Source: an uncultured Bacteroidales bacterium (GTDB lineage: Bacteria > Bacteroidota > Bacteroidia > Bacteroidales > Paludibacteraceae). From it: a DNA stretch of 57,496 nt. Position numbers and translations under genes: made by a program. The DNA lies in assembly GCA_902799705.1 (NCBI GenBank), contig CADCBP010000011.1, forward strand, positions 1-57,496, given 5' to 3'. Within the stretch, counting starts at the first letter, position 1, and every line of letters begins with the position of its first letter. Below are positions 8,458 through 17,925 of this stretch, in pieces. The notes beneath the pieces are model-generated. The model searched no databases. It had not been told where the DNA came from and was given only the letters and a program-made list of their open reading frames with translations.

Positions 8458-10329
8458 TTATTTCTTACTGTTAAAGTTCAAAACTGCGTCTATTTGCGCC
8501 GTGAGTCCGATATTCAGCTCCAAGTGTTGCTCCGAATTAAGCGGTGCCTCCGGAAGACCCGGATTCGCTTTGAAGGCATAGTTGAGCGCCTCGTTATCTA
8601 CAATCACCCTGTAGGCTATACGCTTAATGTTAGGCACAACCTTCAATTTTTCTTTGCTCATGTGTGCGGTGAAAACACTCTTGCCGGGCTCTACCGGTAC
8701 CCACTTTCCTATGGAAGTATTTTTCTCAAAGCGAGGAGGAGCAATGCGGATGGTATCTTCGAGGAATGGGTTGAAGAGCTGGGACGGGTCGGAAGGATCC
8801 TTGATGGGTTGATTGAACTCGTCCAAATATTGGAAGACAGCCTTCACCGTCATCGGTATCTCACTCAGCGCGGTGAGGTACAGCGTCACCTCGCCCGCAT
8901 TGATCGTGTCGAAGAGCTGGGACTCACGGACCAACGAATCGATATTTACGGCGCTGAGATTGACATCATTGATGGTATCCGAGTAATCCACGAATAGTCC
9001 CTCGCGGAATTTCATCGGCAGTTTGCAAATAGCATCGATGGAAACCTTCGTATCCGGCAAAATACGGATTTGCGGACTCTCCTTGCTGTTGATATCTACA
9101 TAGAAATCATAGCCTAACTCCTTCGGCATCTTTCCGAACATGCGGTCAATAAGTCCGTACTCAGCTGATTTGTTGAAATGCACGGTATCTGTAATGGAAT
9201 TGCCGATAGCGCTTCCAGGTTTTGTGGGATTCGGGTGCATCCATGGATTCATTGTGAATTTCAGTTTGCGGTTACCATCAAAAGAAGCGAAAACGGAGTC
9301 ACCTTCGTTGTTAAGCACGTACACGTAATTACCCGTTAACATCATCGCACCGGCTATCTTCGTTGTCACAGCTACATCGATCTGGGGATCGGTAAACGGA
9401 ATATTTGCATTCTTGAGGAATGGCAATGAGCCTAATTCTTTTTCCAGATCTACCTTTACGGTCTTCGATATCATGTCTTTACTCGGGTCGAAGTAACCCC
9501 AGATAGCTACGAAGTCAATGAACTCCACCTCCATTCCGTAACTGAATAATGCATTCGGCTTGATCTTGATCTCACCGGCAGTTTTAGGAATGGTTATCAT
9601 GAAGTCCACGCCGAATGTGAAGATGGAATCCACATTCTGTGCATATTCCACGATGGAGTTTTTCTCAATGCTGTAGGTCTTGTCTTTCATCAAACTGATG
9701 GAGAAATTGTCAATGTCGGTGTTGAACTTCTTACCGAAACCACCCGCCTGACCTTTCTCATAGACAACTTTGGTCTTACCGGCTTTGCGGCACACCTGGT
9801 TACCCAAGTCCAAGACAACCTTGTCTATCCATTCCCATTTAATGGGCAGGTTGGAGGTGTCGATGATCGAGGAGAAACGCGCATTGGATATTATCGCGCT
9901 GTCTAAACGCTCTTTGCCCACTTCGGTGTTGATGCCGTTCAATTTGATCGGTATATCGAAGTGGATGGTTATAGGAACATCCACATCGATGATGATGCCT
10001 TCCGGATCAATCGCACCTCCCATACTCAATGCATCGTACACATTCAAAGATGTATCCTTCTTTGAGATGTGCTTCTTAATGTCAAAATCGTGATAGGAGC
10101 GCTCGTCAATGAATGATTTACGCAAAGTGATCACTCCTTCGTGTGCGGAGTCAACATACAAATCCGGGATCTGCCCGACAAAGTCGCCGAGCTGGGCACG
10201 TACGCTACCTATCGGCAATGCAACTCCCATCTCCAACTGAGACGTGGTGTCCACATTCTTCAGGTCGATGTCCGAGTGGCAAGCCATGAGCATGCCGCAC
10301 GCAAATACCATTAATAAAGCTTTTTTCAT
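8458..10329 (-). CDS. Large Bacteroidota lipoprotein of unknown function
   Basis: A 623-residue protein. The N-terminus MKKALLMVFACGMLMACHSD is a type II signal peptide with lipobox LMAC, so Cys17 is the likely lipidated residue. The rest looks beta-rich without transmembrane segments. I do not recognise the family. Its position directly upstream of the DUF5723-OmpA gene, behind its own promoter, suggests the two work together at the outer membrane. Confidence 0.8.
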   Translation of the reverse strand: MKKALLMVFACGMLMACHSDIDLKNVDTTSQLEMGVALPIGSVRAQLGDFVGQIPDLYVDSAHEGVITLRKSFIDERSYHDFDIKKHISKKDTSLNVYDALSMGGAIDPEGIIIDVDVPITIHFDIPIKLNGINTEVGKERLDSAIISNARFSSIIDTSNLPIKWEWIDKVVLDLGNQVCRKAGKTKVVYEKGQAGGFGKKFNTDIDNFSISLMKDKTYSIEKNSIVEYAQNVDSIFTFGVDFMITIPKTAGEIKIKPNALFSYGMEVEFIDFVAIWGYFDPSKDMISKTVKVDLEKELGSLPFLKNANIPFTDPQIDVAVTTKIAGAMMLTGNYVYVLNNEGDSVFASFDGNRKLKFTMNPWMHPNPTKPGSAIGNSITDTVHFNKSAEYGLIDRMFGKMPKELGYDFYVDINSKESPQIRILPDTKVSIDAICKLPMKFREGLFVDYSDTINDVNLSAVNIDSLVRESQLFDTINAGEVTLYLTALSEIPMTVKAVFQYLDEFNQPIKDPSDPSQLFNPFLEDTIRIAPPRFEKNTSIGKWVPVEPGKSVFTAHMSKEKLKVVPNIKRIAYRVIVDNEALNYAFKANPGLPEAPLNSEQHLELNIGLTAQIDAVLNFNSKK

Positions 10330-10373
10330 TGTGTTATAGAATGAGATTATTTGTTATAAAGCAAATCTGCGTG

Positions 10374-10404
10374 CAAAGATACGAATTATTTTGCATATAC
10401 GCAA
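10374..10404 (-). promoter_or_regulatory. Promoter of the lipoprotein-OmpA operon
   Basis: On the minus strand, TTGCGTATAT begins at 10404 (TTG 10404-10402) and TATCTTTG lies at 10381-10374, with 20 bp between them. This fits the Bacteroidota consensus. Confidence 0.7.
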
Positions 10405-10463
10405 GATTTTTTAATAAAAAAAAATAATCGTACCCTTGTAGCGAAGAAATTGATGATGTATGT

Positions 10464-11933
10464 TTATCGAAGTAAGTATATTTTTTCCGTCGCGCGAGTG
10501 ACGGCGGTGTAGAGCCAGCGGAGATATTCCCGCTTCTCATGTTCCTCTAATCCGCTAATCCACTCATCCCCTAATCCGCTGTCGATATACACGTGAGCCC
10601 ATTGCCCGCCCTGCGCTTTGTGGCACGTCACGGCATAGGCGTAGCGTATCTGCAACGCATTGTAATAAGGCGAGTCATACACGGCTTTGACGAGCTCTTT
10701 CTTGTTGCGGATCTCCGGAAAATCCTCGGCGATGCGGGCAAACAGTTCCTTCTGTAGCCGATAGTTCGCTTCGGGGCTGTCTGTGGTGAGGGTGTCCAGC
10801 CATACAAGCGCCTCTATCTCCCAGTCATAATCTACTGACTTCAGTTCGGCTTTTGCAAAGTGGAATCCGTACAACTCTTGGGTGTTGGTCAGACGTTGGA
10901 TCTCTAACATATCGCCGTTGGCGAGAAACTCCAAGTCCTTGTACTCCTGCGCCCAGAAATAATTGTTCTTACTAATCATCACACGGTCGCCGTTGGACAA
11001 CTCGTCCTCTTTCCATAGAATACGTGCACGCACGCCTTGGTTATAAAGGTTGGTCATCTTATTGCTGCGCGTGATAATGAGTGTCTCTTCAGAGCCCACG
11101 GTGCGCCAACTCTGCTCGATGGTCTCTATCACTTCTTCACCGGGTACTTTGACGATGTCCACGCCATTAGGCTGGATCTGAAAGCTCTTTCCATTATGGA
11201 TGGAGGTGGGGCCGGCTTGTTCTTCGCGAATCCTCGTAGCCTCGGATAAAATACCGCTGTCGAGGGCTTGACGAGCCACTTGGGTCAACGCGTACGTACT
11301 CACGTTCAGATTGTACTGCGCCATGTAATCCGGTTCCAACGCAGGACTGCTGACGCTGCCGACAGGAGGTAACTGAGCGTCATCGCCCAAAAGAAGAAGA
11401 CTGCATTCTTTCCCATTATACACATACTTCACCAAATCGTCAAGCAGACATCCGCTACCAAAGGTAGGGTTATCCCGCACACCGGAAAGCATGGAAGCCT
11501 CATCAACAATAAAAAGCGTACGTATGTGCAGGTTGTCTGCCAGTGAGAATGCACCGACCTCATCTCCGAAAGTCGATACTCTCGACTTCTGGCGGTAAAT
11601 CTTCTTATGAATCGTATAGGCGGGGAAACCCGAATACTTGCTAAGCACCTTCGCGGCACGACCGGTAGGGGCGAGAAGTACACAAGGCTGTTTCAAACCA
11701 TTCAACGCACGTACCAACGCACTCATCACACTCGTCTTCCCCGTTCCGGCATAGCCCCGTAAAATAAATGCCTTCCGAGCCTCACGAGACACTAAAAAAC
11801 TGCCGAGAGCCTTGAAAAGACCCTCCTTCTCCTCGTTCGGCTCGAACGGCATTTCTGCCTTGATACGTCCTATGATAAAGTCTTCAAGCATCTTTCTCAT
11901 GGGTATATCGGGGTCTCGTCGGATCTTTACCAT
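10464..11933 (-). CDS. RecD-like superfamily 1 helicase (ATP-dependent)
   Basis: A 489-residue single-gene SF1 helicase of the RecD2/Dda-like type. Walker A is GYAGTGKTS (about residue 59), Walker B is FIVDEASML (about 140), motif IV-V covers LIITRSN, motif V is CHKAQGGQW (about 435), and motif VI is LYTAVTRATEKIYL at the C-terminus. Between motifs V and VI, residues about 451-463 (SGLGDEWISGLEE) are encoded by an 8-bp tandem array absent from the usual family sequence as I know it. The gene presumably acts in repair or recombination. Confidence 0.9.
   Translation of the reverse strand: MVKIRRDPDIPMRKMLEDFIIGRIKAEMPFEPNEEKEGLFKALGSFLVSREARKAFILRGYAGTGKTSVMSALVRALNGLKQPCVLLAPTGRAAKVLSKYSGFPAYTIHKKIYRQKSRVSTFGDEVGAFSLADNLHIRTLFIVDEASMLSGVRDNPTFGSGCLLDDLVKYVYNGKECSLLLLGDDAQLPPVGSVSSPALEPDYMAQYNLNVSTYALTQVARQALDSGILSEATRIREEQAGPTSIHNGKSFQIQPNGVDIVKVPGEEVIETIEQSWRTVGSEETLIITRSNKMTNLYNQGVRARILWKEDELSNGDRVMISKNNYFWAQEYKDLEFLANGDMLEIQRLTNTQELYGFHFAKAELKSVDYDWEIEALVWLDTLTTDSPEANYRLQKELFARIAEDFPEIRNKKELVKAVYDSPYYNALQIRYAYAVTCHKAQGGQWAHVYIDSGLGDEWISGLEEHEKREYLRWLYTAVTRATEKIYLLR
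10546..10582. repeat. Octamer array (CTCTAATC) inside the helicase gene
   Basis: About 4.5 units at 8-bp period: CTCTAATC, CGCTAATC, CACTCATC, CCCTAATC, then CGCTGTCG. It is read in frame as part of the helicase, just before motif VI. Confidence 0.75.
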
Positions 11934-11974
11934 AGAATGACCATAGAACTACCAGATGATGACCAGATGATGAC
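11926..11974. repeat. 11-bp array ACCATAGAATG / ACCAGATGATG
   Basis: Four units of 11 bp begin at the helicase start codon and extend upstream. The first two read ACCATAGAATG-like and the last two ACCAGATGATG. Confidence 0.8.
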
Positions 11975-12017
11975 ACCGTAGATAACAGAAAAATCGTGCA
12001 ATTTTGGCGCTTTTACT

Positions 12018-12040
12018 ATATATATACATAGTATATATAT
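12018..12040. repeat. AT-rich hairpin
   Basis: ATATATATAC at 12018-12027 pairs with GTATATATAT at 12031-12040 around the loop ATA. It lies upstream of both the SRP RNA promoter (+) and the helicase gene (-). A similar hairpin is at 37184-37203. Confidence 0.6.
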
Positions 12041-12062
12041 ACTTTTTTAATTTTATTTTTTA

Positions 12063-12094
12063 TTTGCGTATGTCAAATATTTATTGTACCTTTG
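12063..12094 (+). promoter_or_regulatory. Promoter of the SRP RNA gene
   Basis: TTTG at 12063-12066 and TACCTTTG at 12087-12094, with 20 bp between, match the Bacteroidota promoter exactly. RNA would start close to 12100. Confidence 0.8.
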
Positions 12095-12113
12095 CACCCG
12101 AATTTGAGAGTTA

Positions 12114-12219
12114 ATAGGTAGGTGCTATACGACCAGCTCCCTCTGAACTCCCCCAGGTCTTGACCGAAGCAAGGGTAGGAGGTTGTAGCGGTGCGATGTA
12201 GTTAGCCTACCTTTTTTTT
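12114..12219 (+). ncRNA. ffs: Signal recognition particle RNA, small bacterial (4.5S) type
   Basis: GGTAGG (12117-12122) pairs with CCTACC (12206-12211) to close a long hairpin. The conserved apical core CCCAGGTCTTGACCGAAGCAAGGGTA is seen in pieces: CCCAGGTC, GACCGAAGCA, and then AGGGTA. The descending strand has GCGATGTAGTTAGCC, like E. coli GGGATGTAGCTGGC. Eight T residues follow the stem at 12212-12219 and act as terminator. The RNA pairs with Ffh to target membrane and secreted proteins. Confidence 0.9.
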
Positions 12220-12226
12220 GTGCCCG

Positions 12227-13657
12227 TTACTGTACTATCATGCCTTGCGCGTTATACAATCGCTCTCCCTTCTCAATCAACAGTTGGCCGTCACGCAAAA
12301 ATTTCTGACAACTGACGCATGAAGGCTGAATGTTTTCTATTCCTTGCGGTATATTCATTTGATATGCTTTCCACGCGTCGGGAATACCATAACCATACTT
12401 GTAAAGATCCGTGTCGGGGGTGTTGTAGCGATCCGAAGAACGGAGAATTCGTTCGCGTATCTGCATGGCGTTCTCGTCAGGTAGCGCGGACCACAGGGAC
12501 GCTGCAAATCCGGCTAAGAGAGGAGTGGCAAAACTGGTTCCATTCGCGCGTACAATGGCATTGGAATGGATTACCAACGTTGCTTTCACACCTACCGCGC
12601 ACACCTCGGGCTTGATACGCCCGTCAGAGGTGGGACCATAGCTGGAGAAATAACCAGTCATACTGTCAGTATTGACGGCGCCTACGGTAAAAATACTGTC
12701 TGCGTCACCGGGAACACACAGCGTGTGGGGAGGAGCGCCCTCTTCGTCGCCGTCATTACCTGCGGCAATACATACCAGCATACCTTTGCGTGCAGCGATG
12801 GTAGCAGCATAACTGCAACGAGTACTCTTCCCGTCAAAAGCAGATTTGGGAATATCCCATGAGGAATTGTCAAACTTGGAGTAGCCTAATGAGCAGGAGA
12901 AGATATTCACGCCCAAGGAGTCGGCTTTCTCGAGAGCGGCTATCAGGTTATCCATCTCTTTCGGACTCTCGGTGTCGTTCTCTTCGGTGCGCATCAGGTA
13001 ATATTGTGCCTTGGTGGCAGCCCCGTAGAAGTCCTCTCGAATACCGGAAATCACACTCAAACACTCTGTACCATGCTCGCCTTCACTGCCGTAGAACGAG
13101 TACCCGTACTTGTCATCATCCGTGAAGTCATAATGACCGAGTTCCAACTCTTTCTGACGGAAACAGGCAACCGTATTGGCATTATAAAATCCTCCGTCAC
13201 AAACGCACATGAGAATACCTTGACCTTCGAATCCCGCTTTGTGCAAAGTCTGTAAGTTATACAAAGCCAATTGTGCATCCGTCTCCGCTTGAATGGCCTC
13301 TATGGCTTGTTCTTTCTTGCGCGAAAGACGTTTCGCCAGAGAGGCATCGGGTTTACTGTTGTCACGCGTCATCTCTACGCCCGTCACACATTTTAGAGCC
13401 AGTACTTTTTGCGCGGTCTCTTCATCCATCTCTACTGTCGCACCATTGAACCAACGGCTCCAATGCAATACTTTTCCGCCTGCCTTGCGGACGTTATTGA
13501 GGTACATCGGGCTGACAGGATAGTCCCTTTCATCGGTAGGGATATTCCACTTGGCACGTTGCTCCACTGCACGCGGGGACAGTTGGGGAGCGGTTTTCTC
13601 CGGTTTATCCGTGAAACTCACGAAATAAACATGTAACAAAATCATTAAAGCTATCAT
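12227..13657 (-). CDS. Subtilisin-family (S8) secreted protease, probable T9SS cargo
   Basis: A 476-residue protein with the complete catalytic triad: Asp154 (CVCDGGF), His195 (GEHGTEC) and Ser375 (NGTSFATP), plus the oxyanion Asn301 (AAGNDG). The N-terminus is a short hydrophobic stretch and the catalytic domain follows an inhibitor-like prodomain. The tail (LRDGQLLIEKGERLYNAQG) resembles the short C-terminal sorting sequences of Bacteroidales T9SS cargo. Its start overlaps the rlmD stop as ATGA. The stop lies just beyond the SRP RNA terminator on the other strand. Confidence 0.88.
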   Translation of the reverse strand: MIALMILLHVYFVSFTDKPEKTAPQLSPRAVEQRAKWNIPTDERDYPVSPMYLNNVRKAGGKVLHWSRWFNGATVEMDEETAQKVLALKCVTGVEMTRDNSKPDASLAKRLSRKKEQAIEAIQAETDAQLALYNLQTLHKAGFEGQGILMCVCDGGFYNANTVACFRQKELELGHYDFTDDDKYGYSFYGSEGEHGTECLSVISGIREDFYGAATKAQYYLMRTEENDTESPKEMDNLIAALEKADSLGVNIFSCSLGYSKFDNSSWDIPKSAFDGKSTRCSYAATIAARKGMLVCIAAGNDGDEEGAPPHTLCVPGDADSIFTVGAVNTDSMTGYFSSYGPTSDGRIKPEVCAVGVKATLVIHSNAIVRANGTSFATPLLAGFAASLWSALPDENAMQIRERILRSSDRYNTPDTDLYKYGYGIPDAWKAYQMNIPQGIENIQPSCVSCQKFLRDGQLLIEKGERLYNAQGMIVQ

Positions 13658-15117
13658 CTTAATTCCAATTGAACGACGTTTTCTACATGTTGGGTATGGG
13701 GGAACATATCTACTGGTTGCACTCTCGTGACACGGTATTTGGCATCAAGCAAAGCCAGATCACGGGCCTGCGTAGCTGGGTTACAACTCACATAGACGAT
13801 GCGTTTCGGCGTTGCATTCAGAATAACATTCACTACATCCTCGTGCATTCCTGCGCGGGGCGGATCGGTGATGATGACATCCGGCCTGCCGTACCTGGCT
13901 ACGAACGCATCATTCAGAATATCCTTCATGTCTCCTGCGAAGAAGAGGGTATTCTCTATGTGGTTGAGCTTCGAATTGACTTTGGCGTCTTCTATCGCTT
14001 CGGGCACATACTCAATGCCGATGACCTGTTTCGCCTGGCGTGCCACGAAGTTGGCAATAGTGCCCGTACCGGTGTAGAGATCATACACCAAAGGCAGTTC
14101 ACCATTAAGCGCAGCGTCACCATTGATCAATCCATCATTATCAAACGCAAACTCGCGCGCCACTTTGTATAACTCGTATGCCTGCTCCGTGTTAGTCTGA
14201 TAGAACGATTTGGGACCTACCTTGAACTGCAGGCCTTCCATCTCCTCGATGATATGGTCCTGACCGAAATAAACCTTTACGTCCAGATCGCCGATGGTGT
14301 CGTTGAACTTGAGGTTTTCCACGTAAAGCAGGGAGATAATCTCAGGAAACTCCTTGTGCAGGAACTCAAGGAGACTATGTGCCGCATGGCGGTTCTGCTC
14401 CGGTTCCAAACTGGCTCCGAACGATACAATAAGCATCAGTTCGCCCTTATGGTTGTTGCGCAGAATGAGTGTACGTAGCAGTCCCTCGTGCGTATGTTCG
14501 TTATAGAACGTGAGTCCGTGTGTACGCGCATACTCGCGAACACTATTACGGATGCGGTTATTGATGTCCGGCATGAGGTGACACTCCTCGATGTCTAATA
14601 CCTTGTCAAAGCAGTTAGGGATGTGAAATCCGAGGCCGTAACTGCTATCCACATGATCCAGGCCGCCGGCAGCTTCTATGACTTCCCATGGAAACCATTT
14701 GCGGTCAGCGCAGGTGAACTCCAACTTGTTGCGGTACTCATACACATGCTTCGAACCAAGAATAGGACTGATCTCCGGCAATTCAATCTTTCCTATACGG
14801 GTGAGGTTGTCCACTATCTGTTGCTGTTTGTATTTCAACTGCTCGCTGTATGGCAAAATCTGCCATTTGCAACCTCCGCATACACCGAAATGTTTGCATC
14901 GCGCCTCGCAGCGAACTTTGCTCGGTTCTACGACCCGCAGCACTTTGGCTTCCATGAAGGAGTGTTTCTTCTTCGTGATCTGCAAATCCACGATATCTCC
15001 CGGCACACAGTTAGGGACAAAGGTGACGATGTCGTTGATGCGCACCAACGCCTTGCCTTCCGCGGCTACACCGCTGATCTCTACGTGCTCGAATACAGGT
15101 AAGTTCTTCTTTTTCAT
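13654..15117 (-). CDS. rlmD: 23S rRNA (uracil-C5)-methyltransferase, RlmD/RumA type
   Basis: The protein of about 487 residues begins with a TRAM domain. It then has the iron-sulfur cysteine cluster CEARCKHFGVCGGCKW (about residues 75-90), SAM motifs including YDLYTGTGTIANF, and the catalytic motif VYVSCNPATQARDL. It methylates a uridine in 23S rRNA (U1939 in E. coli), although Bacteroidota paralogues can target other sites. I choose ATG 15117 (MKKKNLPVF), which overlaps the upstream stop as ATGA, over an in-frame start 15 bp earlier. Confidence 0.9.
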   Translation of the reverse strand: MKKKNLPVFEHVEISGVAAEGKALVRINDIVTFVPNCVPGDIVDLQITKKKHSFMEAKVLRVVEPSKVRCEARCKHFGVCGGCKWQILPYSEQLKYKQQQIVDNLTRIGKIELPEISPILGSKHVYEYRNKLEFTCADRKWFPWEVIEAAGGLDHVDSSYGLGFHIPNCFDKVLDIEECHLMPDINNRIRNSVREYARTHGLTFYNEHTHEGLLRTLILRNNHKGELMLIVSFGASLEPEQNRHAAHSLLEFLHKEFPEIISLLYVENLKFNDTIGDLDVKVYFGQDHIIEEMEGLQFKVGPKSFYQTNTEQAYELYKVAREFAFDNDGLINGDAALNGELPLVYDLYTGTGTIANFVARQAKQVIGIEYVPEAIEDAKVNSKLNHIENTLFFAGDMKDILNDAFVARYGRPDVIITDPPRAGMHEDVVNVILNATPKRIVYVSCNPATQARDLALLDAKYRVTRVQPVDMFPHTQHVENVVQLELR

Positions 15118-17339
15118 TTGTTCATTAACCACTCGACAGAGTGTTTGTATATACTCTCATAGTTGCGGACGGCTTCTAAAGGGAAACCATATACCAGGGT
15201 GGTGTGTACACCCTTCGCATTCGTATAACCCACGGACGCTCCGCAACGCATATCCATGTATTCTGCGATACGTTTGGAACCCGTCCCTTCGGGTTTCAGT
15301 CCTTCGGGCGTACAAGTGAAGAGTTGCTCCTCGTTTGGCTCCAGAAACAACTGATAGGACCGGTGTCCGGGAATGAGGATACGTCCGCTCCTTGTCGCTT
15401 GCTTCGCGTAGTACGAGGCATGCAGGTTAGTTCTTAACCATTGAGGATCCACGGCACTGAGGTGGTCGCTGCTGAGTAAGAGTTTGCCACCTTGGCGTAA
15501 GTAGTCTGTTAACTGCGACCGTGTACGCGCGCTCAGCAGCTGGCGTTGCCTTCCGCATACAACATCCACCAAGGTATAGGTGCTGTCAATCTGCGCAATA
15601 CCTTCCGTGGAACTCGTATAACTGATTTTCATTGCTTGAAGGGCATTACCGTGCAGGGCACTCCAGTTATGCGTGTTGCCTACCGTTATTTGTCCGGCGT
15701 GGTCACGGTAACAAGATCCCCAACCGCAGTTATCGTCATTGATCCACTCGTCGGTACGACGGAAATTCCATTGTGCTCCGATATAGGCACAACTGAAACC
15801 GTCCTCACAGGCATAACTGCCCGGCACTATTCCTGCGAAAGTAGAGTCGGCAAACCATTCAACACCGTACACGTCATTGAAACCATCCACGATAAGGGCA
15901 GTAGGAGTCTTTGCTTGTTCACTGATATAGGCGCTGACTATCGGACTCGGGAAACTCAGACCGCCGGCATTACCGGCTACGACGTAGTAATTATACCGCA
16001 CGCCGGGTTGGAGAGTCGTCTGTAACTGGCATCCTTTATTGACTTGCTGTACATCCCATTCTCCGCCGTTCTGCTGGATATAGACCATGTAATACGTAGC
16101 CTTGGAATCAGGCTCTATACTATCCTCTTTGGCTTCCCATCGCAGCAGTCCTTTAGCATCAATCGCAATCTGCTCTACCGGCAGAGGTTGTACAACAGCC
16201 GATTTGCCGTTCATGTAACGCAATATACCTTTATATACCGCGCGTGCAGCTGCAAAACGGAATTTCGGATCTAATCCGTACCGCATATCTGCCATGTTCT
16301 TATGACTCAGCAGCTCAAGAATGATACTCGGTACAACGGGTACACGGCTCTCGCAGTAATTGGCTTCCTTGAGTTGGCGACGTGTCCATTCAGGCGCGAG
16401 ACGTTTCAGGTCTTCCGTCACCTGTGTCTGGATATAATCGCCCAAGTTACGGTTCACCTTCTCGCGGTTCCTACCGTCGCGTAACTCATGACGGCCCTCA
16501 TCATCTTTGCCGGTATAGATAACCAGCGTACCGATGATGGTACTGTCATTGCCGCTGTCTTGTCCGTCTGTGTGGAACGCCAGGCAGAGGTCGATAGGAG
16601 TCTCCTGTGCGTTTACCCATAACGGCCGACATTTCATATCATCTTTGTACTCATTGCCGTCGTAGAGATTCCATAAGGTGGAATCGACCCCCTTGCCTTG
16701 TAACCAGTACCGTGCCCCTTCTGCCCAGCGTGGCATACCCGAGACACCCGCTTCCTGGTTCTCCAACCCCGCACGGGGCATATGTACGGTGGCACCTGCG
16801 TTCTCTAACATGCGACGGATAAGCTTCACGTACTCCTGACTGTAGAGGTCTTCCACCGTCGTCCATAAGGTAGCACGTTGCCATATCCACTCGTCTCGAT
16901 CGGCGTTGTAGTACATGCCATGACTCGGCCATAACGCGATATTGCGTTCTGTCAGGTCTTTCTGTTCTCCCGCAGGTATAACTCCCTTCGCCAAATCAGT
17001 TACCAGCTCTTCTATACTGGTCTTCCCGGTGAAAAGACTCACTTTGCCATCCGGATGACCCAGCACCCACATACTCACTTGCCGCTTGACTTCCGCAACG
17101 TTCTCCGGTGTCCAACGTACGTCATGAAGAGTGAGATTTGTGCGTACGGTCACATGGTTGCCATTTACGCGTAGTTGCTTGACCCGCACGGAAGGAGACC
17201 ATACACTGGAAAAACCGGTGTAGGCAGTTAATGAGTCCCCTAACTCCCGCATACCTATTGTGGCGTAAACCAGTGAGCTGCAGAGTAGGGAGAGAACGAT
17301 GAAAATGCTCCTCCTCACCTTAAAAATCGGCTTAGCCAT
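15114..17339 (-). CDS. Amidase_3-type N-acetylmuramoyl-L-alanine amidase with fibronectin-like domain
   Basis: A secreted protein of about 741 residues. It contains amidase_3-like elements: LWPSHG, a segment with LCLAFHTDGQ, and a late Glu in SIILELLSHKNMADM, consistent with zinc amidase residues. A fibronectin type III-like domain follows (YYMVYIQQNGG to YYVVAGNAGG), then a C-terminal beta/alpha domain. Similar proteins in Bacteroides are often mislabelled xanthan lyase. The Met at 17339 starts a good signal peptide (MAKPIFKVRRSIFIVLSLL); the longer reading from 17381 would overlap the upstream gene by 17 bp. The role is probably peptidoglycan turnover. Confidence 0.75.
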   Translation of the reverse strand: MAKPIFKVRRSIFIVLSLLCSSLVYATIGMRELGDSLTAYTGFSSVWSPSVRVKQLRVNGNHVTVRTNLTLHDVRWTPENVAEVKRQVSMWVLGHPDGKVSLFTGKTSIEELVTDLAKGVIPAGEQKDLTERNIALWPSHGMYYNADRDEWIWQRATLWTTVEDLYSQEYVKLIRRMLENAGATVHMPRAGLENQEAGVSGMPRWAEGARYWLQGKGVDSTLWNLYDGNEYKDDMKCRPLWVNAQETPIDLCLAFHTDGQDSGNDSTIIGTLVIYTGKDDEGRHELRDGRNREKVNRNLGDYIQTQVTEDLKRLAPEWTRRQLKEANYCESRVPVVPSIILELLSHKNMADMRYGLDPKFRFAAARAVYKGILRYMNGKSAVVQPLPVEQIAIDAKGLLRWEAKEDSIEPDSKATYYMVYIQQNGGEWDVQQVNKGCQLQTTLQPGVRYNYYVVAGNAGGLSFPSPIVSAYISEQAKTPTALIVDGFNDVYGVEWFADSTFAGIVPGSYACEDGFSCAYIGAQWNFRRTDEWINDDNCGWGSCYRDHAGQITVGNTHNWSALHGNALQAMKISYTSSTEGIAQIDSTYTLVDVVCGRQRQLLSARTRSQLTDYLRQGGKLLLSSDHLSAVDPQWLRTNLHASYYAKQATRSGRILIPGHRSYQLFLEPNEEQLFTCTPEGLKPEGTGSKRIAEYMDMRCGASVGYTNAKGVHTTLVYGFPLEAVRNYESIYKHSVEWLMNK

Positions 17340-17364
17340 AAATGGCACGATTATTTTTGATGTA

Positions 17365-17925
17365 TCAGAAATCTTCGTCACTTAAGTCTGTATTATTCTT
17401 GCGGTTTGCCAAACTGGCCTCTTGGTAAGACTTAAGCAGGTCAGCTGCCATCTTCGCCTGATAACCTTCGGCGATGTCATAGTCCTTGGCATCGTTCTCT
17501 TTATAGACCACGCGAATCTTCGTAATGGTCGAACCGCCTTCAAGTTTGGAAATGACCTCCGGTGAAACTTCATAAGTCGTCTCGGTCCAATACTTGGTGA
17601 TGGTCGCACGTGCTACTTTTTCCGTCACTTTGTTCTTCTTCACCTCGCTGCCGGCCACGCGGTTGAGGCGGACGTTCTTCCCATCGGCGAACTTGATGAG
17701 GATACGAGAGGCGTCTGTGAACTCGTTGTACTCATTGGTGTTGACCGTTTTTAGGAGTAAGGTCGTAATGTCCGTACCGTTTTTATGCTCTTGGCAAAAA
17801 GCGATTTGGGGCTTGAGGTTCTTGTTTACAGAACTGTCCACATGAATAAACTTGCCGCGTTCCGCAGCGTTCATTACTACGACTGACATCATTGCCAGCG
17901 CACAATACATAAATAATTTTTTCAT
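17365..17925 (-). CDS. Secreted protein of unknown function
   Basis: A 186-residue protein with a clear signal peptide ending near MNAAERG. A soluble, Lys-rich domain follows with regular beta-like spacing, and an acidic tail ends in DEDF. I do not recognise the family. It sits between the TraB-like protein (4-bp overlap) and the amidase in an operon-like run of envelope genes. Confidence 0.75.
   Translation of the reverse strand: MKKLFMYCALAMMSVVVMNAAERGKFIHVDSSVNKNLKPQIAFCQEHKNGTDITTLLLKTVNTNEYNEFTDASRILIKFADGKNVRLNRVAGSEVKKNKVTEKVARATITKYWTETTYEVSPEVISKLEGGSTITKIRVVYKENDAKDYDIAEGYQAKMAADLLKSYQEASLANRKNNTDLSDEDF

Noticed and set aside
6789-8474. 561-codon plus-strand frame opposite the DUF5723-OmpA gene
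   Set aside because: It is antisense to a well-supported gene with signal peptide and OmpA domain, and its translation has no recognisable domain.
12018-12040. Terminator of a plus-strand gene
   Set aside because: There is no plus-strand gene upstream for it to terminate; it is listed only as a hairpin.
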